Origin: Amycolatopsis deserti
Lineage (GTDB): Bacteria > Actinomycetota > Actinomycetes > Mycobacteriales > Pseudonocardiaceae
Length of the DNA stretch: 64,000 nucleotides
Direction: 5' to 3'
NCBI RefSeq assembly: GCF_014653945.1
Contig: NZ_BNAU01000009.1
Coordinates: 62,001 to 126,000 of the forward strand
Shown here: piece by piece, positions 33,450-42,639 of the stretch
Layout of the letters: every line of letters begins with the position of its first letter
Position numbering within the stretch: the stretch's first letter is position 1
Program-made: the position numbers and the translations under genes
Notes under the pieces: generated by a model
What the model saw: the letters and a program-made list of their open reading frames with translations, nothing else
The model's database searches: none
Told to the model about the DNA's origin: nothing

Positions 33450-34238
33450 GTGTTGAACGTCCGCGACCTGCACGTCCGCTACGGCCGCTCGGTCGCCGCG
33501 CTGCACGGCGTCGACCTGGCGGTTCCCGACGACGGGGTCCTCGCCGTCCTGGGCAGCAACGGCGCAGGCAAGTCCACCCTGCTCCGGACGATCTCCGGCA
33601 CGCTCAAGCTGCACCGCGGCGTCGTCACGCGCGGTGAGGTCCGGCTCGGCGAAACGCGGATCGACAAGCTCGATCCGGCGTCCATCGTGCGGCTCGGCGT
33701 GGTCGGTGTGCCGGAGGGCCGCCAGATCTTCACCCGCATGTCGGTCGACGAGAACCTGCGCGCGGGCGGCATCTCGACCTCGGCCGAGCAGCGGGTCAAG
33801 GCCCGCAAACGCGTGCACGAGCTGTTCCCGGTGCTGGCCGAGCGCGGCCGGCAGCGCGCCGGGCTGCTCTCCGGCGGCGAGCAGCAGATGCTCGCGATCG
33901 GCCGGGCGCTGATGTCCGCACCGCAGGTGCTGCTGCTCGACGAGCCCTCGCTCGGCCTCGCGCCCAAGGTGGTCGAGCAGATCAGCGGCATCATCCGGGA
34001 GATCCACGCGCAGGGCACCTCGGTGGTGCTGGTCGAGCAGAACGCCGTGATGGCGCTGAACGTCGCCGACCACGCCGTGGTGCTCGAGGTCGGCCGGGTC
34101 GCGCTGGCCGGGAAGTCGGACGAGCTGTCCCGCAGCGAGGACGTCCAGCGCTTGTACCTGGGCGGCCACGCCGAGACGCACACCGTCACCGAAGAGGCCG
34201 GTCCGCGCAAGCACTTCCTGTCGAGGTGGGGCGGATGA
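33450..34238 (+). CDS. livF: branched-chain amino acid-type ABC transporter, ATP-binding protein (LivF-like)
   Basis: 262 aa, GTG start with GGAGGAGG upstream. Walker A LGSNGAGKST, signature LSGGEQQMLAIG, Walker B VLLLDEPSLG. First gene of a five-gene importer operon; its stop overlaps the LivG ATG. Substrate is unknown; HAAT-family importers of soil actinomycetes also take up aromatic acids or urea. Confidence 0.9.
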   Translation: MLNVRDLHVRYGRSVAALHGVDLAVPDDGVLAVLGSNGAGKSTLLRTISGTLKLHRGVVTRGEVRLGETRIDKLDPASIVRLGVVGVPEGRQIFTRMSVDENLRAGGISTSAEQRVKARKRVHELFPVLAERGRQRAGLLSGGEQQMLAIGRALMSAPQVLLLDEPSLGLAPKVVEQISGIIREIHAQGTSVVLVEQNAVMALNVADHAVVLEVGRVALAGKSDELSRSEDVQRLYLGGHAETHTVTEEAGPRKHFLSRWGG

Positions 34239-35005
34239 TCCCGGAACTGCGCGTCGAGCACCTCACGCTCCGCTTCGGCGGCCTGACCGCCCTCGACGAC
34301 GTCTCCTTCACCGTGCGGCCCGGTTCGCTGCACGCCCTCATCGGCCCCAACGGCGCCGGGAAGTCCAGCTGCTTCAACGTGATCAGCGGCCTCTACCGGG
34401 CCACCGAGGGCCGCGTGGTGCTCGGCGACACCGAGCTGACCGGCATGCGCCCGCACAAGATGGCGAAGCTCGGCATCGGCCGCGCCTTCCAGAACGCGGC
34501 GCTCTCCCCCGGCTCGACCGTGCTGGACAACGTGATGCTCGGACGGCACGCCCTGACCCGCGGCGGGTTCCTGGAGTGCGCCCTGCGCGCCCCCTGGACG
34601 GCGCGGGCCGAGCGCAAGCACACCGAACGGGCCAAGGAGATCTGCGAGTTCCTCGGCATCGGCCGGCTGATCCACACCCCGGTGGCCGCGCTGCCCTACG
34701 GCGAGGTCAAGCGCGTCGACATCGCCCGCGCGCTGGCCGTGGAACCGGTCCTGCTGCTGCTCGACGAGCCCGCGGCCGGCATGAACGCGGCGGAGACCTC
34801 CGACCTCGCCGCCACCATCCACGACGTGCGCGACGAGCTGGGCATCTCGATCCTGCTGGTCGAGCACGACATGGGCCTGGTGATGGGCATCGCCGACCGG
34901 GTCACCGTGCTCGACTTCGGCCGCCGCATCGCCGACGGCCCGCCGAACCAAGTGCAGTCCGATCCGGAGGTCATCCGGGCATACCTGGGAACGGAGGCCG
35001 CGTAG
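34235..35005 (+). CDS. livG: ABC transporter, ATP-binding protein (LivG-like)
   Basis: 256 aa from ATG 34235. Walker A IGPNGAGKSS, Walker B LLLLDEPAAGMN, and H-loop VEHDMG. The classic signature LSGGQ is replaced by ALPYGEVKRVDIARAL, as in many LivG proteins (PYGxQ). Pairs with LivF as the nucleotide-binding heterodimer. Confidence 0.9.
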   Translation: MIPELRVEHLTLRFGGLTALDDVSFTVRPGSLHALIGPNGAGKSSCFNVISGLYRATEGRVVLGDTELTGMRPHKMAKLGIGRAFQNAALSPGSTVLDNVMLGRHALTRGGFLECALRAPWTARAERKHTERAKEICEFLGIGRLIHTPVAALPYGEVKRVDIARALAVEPVLLLLDEPAAGMNAAETSDLAATIHDVRDELGISILLVEHDMGLVMGIADRVTVLDFGRRIADGPPNQVQSDPEVIRAYLGTEAA

Positions 35006-35884
35006 ATGGACACGTTCCTGCAACTGGCGGTGAACGGCATCGGCAAGGGCGCGGTGTACGCGCTGCTCGCGCTGGGGTTCGTGATCATCTTCAAGTCCAC
35101 CGAGGTGATCAACTTCGCGCACGGGTCGCTGGTGCTGTTCGGCGGCTACCTGGTGGTGGCCACGCGGGACTCGCTGGGCTGGGTCGGCGCGTCGCTGGTC
35201 GGCATCGTCAGCGCCGGGCTGCTGGCCCTGGTCATGGAACGGCTCCTGCTGTCCCGGACGAAGCTCGCCGATCCGAACAGCCTCGCGCTGCTCACGATCG
35301 GCATCGACGTGATCGTGACCGAGGAGATCGTGCGGCGCCTCGGCGTCGGCGTGCCGTTCATCGGGGAGGCGTGGGACGCCAAACCGTTCCAGGTCGCCGG
35401 CATCACGCTGTTCCGCACGCACCTGGTCGCGATGGGGGTGGCCGCGGTGCTGATCACCGCGTTCTACCTGGCGTTCAAGTTCTCCAACTGGGGTGTCGCG
35501 ATGCGTGCCCAGGCGGAGAACCGCGAGGCGGCCGCGTTGATGGGCATCCGCAGCCGCCAGGTGACCGCCACCGCGTGGCTGGTCGCCGGGCTGCTCGCCG
35601 GGGTCGCGGTGCTGTTCCTGGCCACCCAGGACTTCTCCGGCGCGGGCCTGTCCCGCGGCACGCACTCGATCGCGCTCGCCGCGTTCCCCGCCGCGATCCT
35701 CGGCGGGCTCGACTCGACCGCGGGCGCGATCGTCGGCGGGCTGGTCGTCGGGCTCGTCGAAGCCCTGTCCGCGCAGTACATCTCGTTCGACTTCTCCAAG
35801 AGCGCGGTGTTCCTGGTGATGCTGCTGGTGCTGGTGATCCGGCCGTCCGGGCTGTTCGGAACGAGGGAGATAACCCGTGTCTGA
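35006..35884 (+). CDS. livH: branched-chain amino acid-type ABC permease (LivH-like)
   Basis: 292 aa with about eight membrane segments. Starts MDTFLQLAVNGIGKGAVYAL, directly after LivG with no gap (the stop is followed immediately by the ATG). The typical FKSTEVINFAHGSLVLFGGY is present. Confidence 0.9.
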   Translation: MDTFLQLAVNGIGKGAVYALLALGFVIIFKSTEVINFAHGSLVLFGGYLVVATRDSLGWVGASLVGIVSAGLLALVMERLLLSRTKLADPNSLALLTIGIDVIVTEEIVRRLGVGVPFIGEAWDAKPFQVAGITLFRTHLVAMGVAAVLITAFYLAFKFSNWGVAMRAQAENREAAALMGIRSRQVTATAWLVAGLLAGVAVLFLATQDFSGAGLSRGTHSIALAAFPAAILGGLDSTAGAIVGGLVVGLVEALSAQYISFDFSKSAVFLVMLLVLVIRPSGLFGTREITRV

Positions 35885-37031
35885 GCTGGCGATGCGGGCC
35901 ACGGTCACCGACGCGCCCGCGAAGGCCCCCGCGAAGCCGGTGCGCTGGCTGCGACTGCTCGCCTGGCTGGTGCTGCTGGTCGTGCTGCTGGTGCTGCCGC
36001 TGTACCTGGGCTCGGAGTGGCTCAAGGCCGGGCAGTGGATGATGACCGGCGCGGTCGGCGCGATCGGGCTGACCATGCTGGTCGGGCAGGCCGGTCAGCT
36101 GTCGCTGGCGCACGCGTTCTTCCTGCTCGCCGGCGGCACCACGTACACGGTGCTGGCGAGCGGCACCGAGGACGGCCGGGTGATCGGGTTCGGCGTGGAC
36201 CCGCTGCTGTCGCTGCTGGCCGCGGTCGCGTTCACCGCCGTGCTGGGCCTGGCGTTCGCCCCGGTGTCCGGGCGGTTGCGCGGCATCTACCTCGGCGTCG
36301 CGTCGCTGTCGCTGGTGTTCCTCGGGCTGTTCCTCGGGCAGTCCACCGAACGCCTCACCGGCGGCACCTCCACCGGGCGCACCCCGGCGCCGTTCGAGCT
36401 GTTCGGGTTCACCTTCGACAGCTCGGGCAGCCTGGTGATCCTCGGCGTGCCGTTCCGGCAGGCCGAGCGCATGTGGTACCTCTACCTGGCCCTGACGGTG
36501 ATCGCGTTCGTGCTCGCACGTGGCGCGGTCAACAGCCGGGTCGGCCGGTCCTGGCGGGCGGTGCGCGACCACGAGCCCGCCGCCGCGGCGATGGGCGTCA
36601 ACGTGGCGCGGGCGAAGGCGGGCGCGTTCGCCGTGTCCTCGGCCTACGCCGGGCTGGCCGGCGTGATGACGGTGCTGTGGTTCGACATCCTCAAACCGGA
36701 CGAGAACGAGTTCGGCACCTACGGCATCAACGTCTCCATCGCCTACCTGGCGATGGTCATCATCGGCGGTCTCGGGTCGATCGGGGGCGCGCTGGTCGGC
36801 GCGCTCGTCGTGTTCGGCCTGCCGCAGGTGCTCTCGCTCTACTCGACCCAGCTGGGGATCTTCACCGGGAGCGGCGAGGGCGCGTTCACGCCCATCCTCG
36901 TCAGCACCTTCGTCTACGGCGCCGCGATCATCCTGGTCGTGCTCTTCGAGCCGGGCGGGCTCGCGGCGATCGGCCGCCGGATCACCGGCAGCCTGCACAG
37001 GGAACGGAAGAAGGAAGGAACGTCCCGATGA
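35877..37031 (+). CDS. livM: branched-chain amino acid-type ABC permease (LivM-like)
   Basis: 384 aa, GTG start overlapping livH by 8 bp. About ten membrane segments; family motifs GLTMLVGQAGQLSLAHAFFL and the EAA-like SWRAVRDHEPAAAAMGVNV. C-terminal tail basic (GSLHRERKKEGTSR). Confidence 0.9.
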   Translation: MSELAMRATVTDAPAKAPAKPVRWLRLLAWLVLLVVLLVLPLYLGSEWLKAGQWMMTGAVGAIGLTMLVGQAGQLSLAHAFFLLAGGTTYTVLASGTEDGRVIGFGVDPLLSLLAAVAFTAVLGLAFAPVSGRLRGIYLGVASLSLVFLGLFLGQSTERLTGGTSTGRTPAPFELFGFTFDSSGSLVILGVPFRQAERMWYLYLALTVIAFVLARGAVNSRVGRSWRAVRDHEPAAAAMGVNVARAKAGAFAVSSAYAGLAGVMTVLWFDILKPDENEFGTYGINVSIAYLAMVIIGGLGSIGGALVGALVVFGLPQVLSLYSTQLGIFTGSGEGAFTPILVSTFVYGAAIILVVLFEPGGLAAIGRRITGSLHRERKKEGTSR

Positions 37032-38278
37032 AGCGACGGCTTTCCCTGGTCCTCGCGGCGATGCTGGTCGTCGCCGCGTGCGGCACGAAAGCGGGCGATC
37101 AGGGATCGTCCGGTTCGGACGCCTCGGGCGTCAAGACCGATCTCGGCGTCACCGCGAACGAGATCACCCTCGGCGTGATGACCGACATGACGGGCCCGTT
37201 CAAGAACCTGTCGATCGGCATCACGCACGGCAACCAGTTGTGGGTCAACGACTTCAACGCCGCCGGCGGCGTCTGCGGACGCAAGGTCAAGCTCGAGGTC
37301 GTCGACCACGCCTACAAGGCCGACCAGGCGAAGACCCTGTACCCGCAGCTGGAGCCCAAGGTGCTCGGGTTCGTCCAGGTGGTCGGATCGCCGATCATGG
37401 CGGCGCTGAAGCAGAACATCAAGTCCGACAAGGTGACCACCACCCCGGCGTCCTGGTCGTCGGAGCTGCTGGACAACCAGTACGTGATGATCGTCGGCAC
37501 CACCTACGACGTCGAGATGATCGACGGCATGTCCTACCTGCAGGAACAGGGGATGATCAAGGACGGGGACAAGATCGGGCACATCTACATCGACGGTGAG
37601 TACGGCGCCAACGGCCTGCGCGGCTCGCGGTACTACGCGCAGAAGCACGGCATGGACCTGCGCGAGGTCAAGATCACCTCGTCCGACAACGACCTGACCA
37701 ACATCGTCACCGGCCTGCGCGGTGAGGGCGTCAAGGCGATCATGCTGACCACCACCCCGGCGCAGACCGGTTCGGTGGCCGCGGCGAACAAGGCGCTCGG
37801 ACTGAATGTGCCGCTGCTGGGCAACAACCCGACGTTCGACCCGGTGCTGCTGAACAGCCCGGCGGCCAACGCGCTGGACCGGCTGTACGTCGTGGCGAGC
37901 AGCGTGCCGGTGGCCGCGGACATCCCGAAGGCCAAGGAGGTGCTGACGAAGTACAAGGCCGCGGGCTTCCCGGAGCCGCCGAACGCCGGCGTGCCCTACG
38001 GCTACGCGGTGGCCGAGGTGTGGGGTGCGGTGCTGAAGAAGGCCTGTGACAACAAGGACCTGACCCGGGACGGCATCCTGGCCGCGCTGCAGCAGACGAC
38101 CTCGGCCGACACCGGTGACCTGGTGGCGGCGCTGGACTTCTCCAAGCCCGGCGCGCCGCCGACCCGCGAGGTGTACGTGGCCCAGCCGGACGCGAGCGTG
38201 GAGGGCGGCATCAAGTACGTGAAGCCGCTGTTCGAGGCCACGGACGCGAAGGACTACGTGGCCCCGCACCAGAAGTGA
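37028..38278 (+). CDS. ABC transporter substrate-binding lipoprotein (Leu/Ile/Val type)
   Basis: 416 aa. Lipoprotein signal MKRRLSLVLAAMLVVAAC with lipobox VAAC (Cys18), Gly/Ser linker, then a type I periplasmic-binding fold (TLGVMTDMTGPFKNLSIGIT, GEYGANGLRGSRYYAQKHGM). ATG overlaps the livM stop (ATGA). It sets the substrate specificity of the importer, which cannot be read from sequence. Confidence 0.9.
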   Translation: MKRRLSLVLAAMLVVAACGTKAGDQGSSGSDASGVKTDLGVTANEITLGVMTDMTGPFKNLSIGITHGNQLWVNDFNAAGGVCGRKVKLEVVDHAYKADQAKTLYPQLEPKVLGFVQVVGSPIMAALKQNIKSDKVTTTPASWSSELLDNQYVMIVGTTYDVEMIDGMSYLQEQGMIKDGDKIGHIYIDGEYGANGLRGSRYYAQKHGMDLREVKITSSDNDLTNIVTGLRGEGVKAIMLTTTPAQTGSVAAANKALGLNVPLLGNNPTFDPVLLNSPAANALDRLYVVASSVPVAADIPKAKEVLTKYKAAGFPEPPNAGVPYGYAVAEVWGAVLKKACDNKDLTRDGILAALQQTTSADTGDLVAALDFSKPGAPPTREVYVAQPDASVEGGIKYVKPLFEATDAKDYVAPHQK

Positions 38279-38283
38279 GCGCG

Positions 38284-38317
38284 CCTGGTGGCCCGTCCCC
38301 ATTGGCGGGCCACCAGG
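38284..38317. terminator. 12-bp hairpin between convergent operons
   Basis: CCTGGTGGCCCG and its exact complement with a 10-nt loop, between the binding-protein stop and the stop of the minus-strand permease. Confidence 0.75.
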
Positions 38318-39637
38318 TCAGTGCACCGCGGCCGCGCGGACCACGCGGTTGCCCGCGACCGTGGTGACCCCGAGCGCGATCACCGCGCCGAGCACGATGC
38401 TCAGCAGGTACGGCCCGGCGGCGAACGCCGCCGCGGGACTGCCGGTCTTGACGATGGCGAACGGGATGACGCACACCAGCGCGCCGATCCCGGCCGCGAT
38501 CACGCTGACGAGCGTCGCGGCGACGATCTCCCGCAGCAGCATCCCGCGGGTCTGCCCGGAGGTCGACCCGATCAGCGACATGGTCGTGAACTCCTCCTGC
38601 CGCCTGCCCAGCGCCGCCACCAGGTTGTTGGTCAGCGCGATCGCCATGAACAACGCGATCAGGACCACCACCAGGTAGTTGATCGACGCCAGGACCTGCG
38701 CGGTGCTGCCCTCGGCCGAGTGCCGGTTCTCGATGCCCTGCATGCTGAGCGTCCCGGCGGACACCCCGACGAGCAGCGTCAGGAAGGTGACCGCGGGCCG
38801 CACCCGGTCTGGCGCCGCGGACAGGTTGACGGCCGCCAGGTGCCCCGCCGCGCCACGCGGCGCCAGGACCTTCAGGACCCGGTTCACCACGACGACCAGC
38901 TCCGGCGCGAGCACCGCGAGCCCGATCGCGACGAGCACGGTGGCGGGCCCGGTCATCGCGGTCGTCGCGATGTCGTCCGCGTCCATCGCGAGGACGGCCG
39001 AGGACGACCCGATCCCCGCGACCAGCATCACGGCCGCGAGGATGCGGCGCGGCGACCGGCGGGACCGATTGCTGACCGCCGGCGCAGGTCCCTCGACGGG
39101 GCTCCGCCCGGCGATCTTGCGGCTACCGATCCACGCGGCCGCGATGCTCGCGAGCAGCACGACGACGACACCGGCCACCGGCAGCGCCAGGCCCGGGGAG
39201 TAGGCCGTGGAGCCGGCGATGAGTCCCGACGACCGGACCGCGGCCAGCACGATCCAGCCGAGCAGGTAACCCAGCAGCAGACCGGGCAGCGCGGCGACCG
39301 CCGAGACCGCGAGCGTCTCCGCCGAGACCATGACCTGGATCTGCCGCGGCGCCGCCCCGATCAGGCGCAGCCCGCCGATCTCCCCGGCGCGGCCGCCGAG
39401 CGTCACGCCGATCGTCGACACCATCGCGAAGACGACGATCGCCACCACCCAGCCGCCCATGATCATCGGGAACTGCGTCAGGAACGACCGGTCCGCCTCG
39501 GCCGTGCCGTCCGCGAACCCGGTGGCGAGCAGCGTGGTCATCGTCGACACCAGCGCCATCCCGATCAGCGCGATCAGGCCGGTGGCGATCGCCGCGCCGC
39601 GGTGGTGGCGGAACAGCCGCAGGGCGAGGCTCACCAC
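38318..39637 (-). CDS. ABC transporter permease, FtsX/MacB type
   Basis: 439 aa. Two four-segment FtsX-like units: an N-terminal RLFRHHRGAAIATGLIALIG segment and paired TM clusters around 75-200 and 270-420. Forms an exporter with the ATPase whose stop lies 1 bp upstream of its start. It lacks a large extracellular MacB domain. Probable substrate: lipid, lipoprotein or drug. Confidence 0.82.
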   Translation of the reverse strand: MVSLALRLFRHHRGAAIATGLIALIGMALVSTMTTLLATGFADGTAEADRSFLTQFPMIMGGWVVAIVVFAMVSTIGVTLGGRAGEIGGLRLIGAAPRQIQVMVSAETLAVSAVAALPGLLLGYLLGWIVLAAVRSSGLIAGSTAYSPGLALPVAGVVVVLLASIAAAWIGSRKIAGRSPVEGPAPAVSNRSRRSPRRILAAVMLVAGIGSSSAVLAMDADDIATTAMTGPATVLVAIGLAVLAPELVVVVNRVLKVLAPRGAAGHLAAVNLSAAPDRVRPAVTFLTLLVGVSAGTLSMQGIENRHSAEGSTAQVLASINYLVVVLIALFMAIALTNNLVAALGRRQEEFTTMSLIGSTSGQTRGMLLREIVAATLVSVIAAGIGALVCVIPFAIVKTGSPAAAFAAGPYLLSIVLGAVIALGVTTVAGNRVVRAAAVH

Positions 39638-39638
39638 G

Positions 39639-40397
39639 TCAGTTCACCCCCATCGCGGCGGCTCGCTCGGCCGACTCGATCAGGGTCGCCATGCGGTTGG
39701 CGACCGCGGCCGCCGCGGGACGGGCCATCTGGTCGACGATCAGGCCGTCGGCCAGGAACAGCACCCGGTCCGAAAAGGACGCCGCGACCGGGTCGTGCGT
39801 CACCATGATGATCGTCTGGCCCTGGTCGGCGAGCCCGCGCAGCAGGCTCAGGACCTCGCGGGCACTGCGGATGTCCAGCGCGCCCGTCGGCTCGTCGGCG
39901 AAGACGACCTCGGGGTCCGTGATCAACGCCCGCGCCACCGCGACGCGCTGCTTCTGTCCGCCGGAGAGCTGGTCCGGCCGGTGGGTGCCGCGGTTGCCCA
40001 GCCCGACGCGCTCGAGCAGCGCGGCGGTCCGGCGCGGGTCGGGCTTGCGCCCGTCCAGCCGCAACGGCAGTTCGACGTTCTCCTTCGCGGTCAGCGCCGG
40101 CAGCAGGTTGAACGCCTGGAACACGAAGCCGACGCGCCGGCGGCGCAGCTCGGCCAGCTTGGTCTCGTCGAGGCCGGCGAGGCTCACGCCGTCGAGCTCG
40201 GCCGTGCCCGCGGTCGGCGTCCGCAGCCCGGCCGCGCAGTGCAGCAACGTGGTCTTGCCCGACCCCGACGGGCCCATGATCGCCGTGAACGAGCCCCTCG
40301 GCACGTCCAGGTCGATGCCGCGCAACGCGTCGACCGGCCCCGCTTCCCCATCGAATCTGCAGCGCAAGCCCCGGGTGCGCACAGCAGGAGTCCCCAT
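39639..40397 (-). CDS. ABC transporter ATP-binding protein, LolD/MacB type
   Basis: 252 aa from ATG 40397, with GGAAGGGA upstream; an in-frame GTG six codons earlier would place the Shine-Dalgarno inside the gene. Walker A GPSGSGKTT, signature LSGGQKQRVAVARAL, Walker B VVFADEPTGALD. The TetR gene diverges from it and very likely represses it. Confidence 0.88.
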   Translation of the reverse strand: MGTPAVRTRGLRCRFDGEAGPVDALRGIDLDVPRGSFTAIMGPSGSGKTTLLHCAAGLRTPTAGTAELDGVSLAGLDETKLAELRRRRVGFVFQAFNLLPALTAKENVELPLRLDGRKPDPRRTAALLERVGLGNRGTHRPDQLSGGQKQRVAVARALITDPEVVFADEPTGALDIRSAREVLSLLRGLADQGQTIIMVTHDPVAASFSDRVLFLADGLIVDQMARPAAAAVANRMATLIESAERAAAMGVN

Positions 40398-40422
40398 GTC
40401 AGATCCCTTCCTCACTCGTTGA

Positions 40423-40444
40423 ACGAACGTTTAAAACGAACGTT
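40423..40444. promoter_or_regulatory. TetR operator candidate: tandem ACGAACGTT repeats
   Basis: Two copies of ACGAACGTT, 13 bp apart start to start (40423-40431 and 40436-40444), separated by TAAA; each contains the palindrome AACGTT. AT-rich and centred between the divergent exporter and TetR start codons. Confidence 0.6.
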
Positions 40445-40464
40445 CATATGATACGGTAGCACAC

Positions 40465-41007
40465 ATGGGACACCGGGAGAACTTGCTGATCGCGGCACGG
40501 GACTGCCTCCTCCGTGCCGGCTACGCGCGCACCACCGCGCGTGACCTGGCCGCCGCATCCGGCGCGAACCTGGCGTCGATCAACTACCACTTCGGGTCGA
40601 AGGAGGGCCTGCTCACGCGGGCGCTGAACGACCTGAACGCCGAGTGGGGCGAGCTGCTGTTCGAGGCGCTCGGCGAGGGTGACACGAACGAGGCGCGCTG
40701 GGGCCGGATCATCGAGTCGATCCAGGCGAACCGGCAGCTGTGGTTCGTCAACTTCGAGGGTGTCGCCTACCTGCAGCACGACGAGAAGATCCGCGACATG
40801 AACGCGCGCGGCCAGCAGGCCGCCCGCACGGCGCTGGCGCAGGCGTTCGCCGGGCTCGGGCCGGACGCGGACCCGGACCGGGTGCGGATCGTCGGCTCGC
40901 ACTACTACTCGCTGCTGGTCGGGGTCGCGCTGCAGTGGCTCACCGATCCGGACAACGCACCGACCGCGGCGGAGATCGTCGCGGCGGACCAGGGCGCGCG
41001 GGTCTGA
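40465..41007 (+). CDS. TetR-family repressor
   Basis: 180 aa. HTH at about 8-55 (LLIAARDCLLRAGYARTTAR, INYHFGSKEGLL). Divergent from the ABC exporter with a shared operator. It may also affect the downstream hydratase gene, 63 bp away, which has no own visible terminator in between. Confidence 0.88.
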   Translation: MGHRENLLIAARDCLLRAGYARTTARDLAAASGANLASINYHFGSKEGLLTRALNDLNAEWGELLFEALGEGDTNEARWGRIIESIQANRQLWFVNFEGVAYLQHDEKIRDMNARGQQAARTALAQAFAGLGPDADPDRVRIVGSHYYSLLVGVALQWLTDPDNAPTAAEIVAADQGARV

Positions 41008-41070
41008 CGCGTGCCGCCCAGCGGGACGGTCTTCTTGCGATCCCGGTGGCCGCCCACGAGAGTTCTCGCC

Positions 41071-41868
41071 ATGGATGCGACAGCGGTGCGGGAGGCGGCC
41101 GACCTCCTGCTGCAGGCCTACGCGGCGGGCAAACCCATCGCGCCCCTCATCGAGACCTACCCGGGCGCGACGGTCGAGGACGCCTACCGGATCCAGCTCG
41201 ACCAGGTGCGCGTGTGGACCGAGGGCGGCGAGGAGATCAAGGGCCACAAGGTGGGCCTGGCCTCGGCCGCGATGCAGCGTCAGATGGGCGTCGACCAGCC
41301 CGACTACGGGCACCTCACCGGCGGCATGTTCCACCTGGAGCACCAGCCGATCCCGGTCGACCGCTTCCTGCAGCCGCGGATCGAGCCGGAGATCGCGTTC
41401 GTGCTCGGGCGGAAGCTGTCCGGGCCTGGCGTGACCGTCGCCGACGCCGTGCGCGCCGTCGACTTCGTCGTGCCGGCGCTGGAGATCGTGGACTCCCGCA
41501 TCGAGGACTGGCGCATCTCGATCGTCGACACCATCGCCGACAACGCCTCCTCCGGCGGCGTGGTGCTGGGCAGCCGTCCGACCGCACTGTCCACCGTGGA
41601 CCTCCGCCTCACCGGCTGCACCCTGCACTCGGGCGGCGAACTGGTGGCGACCGGCGCGGGCGGCGCCGTGCTCGGCTCGCCGCTGAACGCGCTGGTGTGG
41701 CTGGCGAACACGGTCGGCCCGCTGGGCATCGACCTGGAGCCGGGGCACGTGGTGCTGCCCGGGTCGATGACGAAGGCCATCCCGTTGCGCCCGGGCGACA
41801 CGGTGGTGTCGACGGCGGCGGGACTGGGCAGTGTGACGGCCGTGTTCGGGTCGAAGGAGGACGCGTGA
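41071..41868 (+). CDS. 2-keto-4-pentenoate hydratase
   Basis: 265 aa from ATG 41071. FAH-superfamily hydratase of the MhpD/DmpE/XylJ group: metal-binding PRIEPEIAFVLG (acidic motif) and VDSRIEDWRISIVDTIADNA. It hydrates 2-hydroxypenta-2,4-dienoate (meta-cleavage pathway) to 4-hydroxy-2-oxovalerate. Coupled by GTGA to a paralogue (4-oxalocrotonate decarboxylase type). Confidence 0.85.
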   Translation: MDATAVREAADLLLQAYAAGKPIAPLIETYPGATVEDAYRIQLDQVRVWTEGGEEIKGHKVGLASAAMQRQMGVDQPDYGHLTGGMFHLEHQPIPVDRFLQPRIEPEIAFVLGRKLSGPGVTVADAVRAVDFVVPALEIVDSRIEDWRISIVDTIADNASSGGVVLGSRPTALSTVDLRLTGCTLHSGGELVATGAGGAVLGSPLNALVWLANTVGPLGIDLEPGHVVLPGSMTKAIPLRPGDTVVSTAAGLGSVTAVFGSKEDA

Positions 41869-42638
41869 CCGAGTGGAGCATCGCCGAGGCGGCGCGGGTG
41901 CTGCTGGCGGCGGAGGACGCGGGAACCGCGCGCGGCCCGATCACCGACGAGTGGCCAGGCCTGGACGTGCGCACCGCGTACGCCGTGCAGGACGAGGCGC
42001 TCCGGTTGCGGCTCGCCCGGGGCGAGAAGCTGATCGGGCTCAAGCTCGGGCTGACGTCGAAGGCGAAGCAGGAGCGCATGGGCGTGGACCGCCCGGTGAT
42101 GGCGTGGCTGACCGACGCCATGGTGCTGCCCGCGGCCGACCCGCTGCCGAAGCTGATCCACCCGCGCGCCGAGCCGGAGATCGTGTTCGTGCTGGGCTCC
42201 CGCTTGGCGGGCCCCGGCGTCACGGCGGCGACCGCGATGGAGGCCGTGGACCGCGTCTACGGCGGGATCGAGGTCATCGACTCGCGGTACGAGGACTTCC
42301 GGTTCGCCGCCCCCGACACGATCGCGGACAACGCGTCGTCGAGCGTGTTCCGGGTCGGGCCTGTCGGGGTCGCGCCCGCCGGGCTGGACCTGTCGCTGGA
42401 GGCGTGCCTGCTGGAGGTCGACGGAGCGATCGTGGACAGCGCGACGGGCGCCGCGGTGCTCGGGCACCCCGGGGAGGCTCTGGCGCTGGCGGCGAACTCG
42501 CTGGCCGAGCGCGGGCTGGCGTTGGAGGCCGGGTGGATCGTGCTGACCGGCGGGCTGACCGACGCCGTGCCGGTTTCACCGGGTTCGCGGATCGCGGCGC
42601 ACTTCACGAGCCTCGGTTCGGTGACTTTGGCTGGGTGA
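41865..42638 (+). CDS. 4-oxalocrotonate decarboxylase-type FAH-family enzyme
   Basis: 257 aa, GTG start. Same fold as its neighbour: KLIHPRAEPEIVFVLGSRLA, IEVIDSRYEDFRFAAPDTIA. In catechol meta-cleavage operons hydratase and decarboxylase genes stand together and the proteins form a complex (XylI/XylJ type), so I assign one of each; which is which rests on order and small differences. The remaining pathway genes are not in the window. Confidence 0.75.
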   Translation: MTEWSIAEAARVLLAAEDAGTARGPITDEWPGLDVRTAYAVQDEALRLRLARGEKLIGLKLGLTSKAKQERMGVDRPVMAWLTDAMVLPAADPLPKLIHPRAEPEIVFVLGSRLAGPGVTAATAMEAVDRVYGGIEVIDSRYEDFRFAAPDTIADNASSSVFRVGPVGVAPAGLDLSLEACLLEVDGAIVDSATGAAVLGHPGEALALAANSLAERGLALEAGWIVLTGGLTDAVPVSPGSRIAAHFTSLGSVTLAG

Positions 42639-42639
42639 C

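Noticed and set aside
33479..36076. 865-codon open frame antiparallel to the Liv operon
   Set aside because: Only the complement of strongly supported transporter genes.
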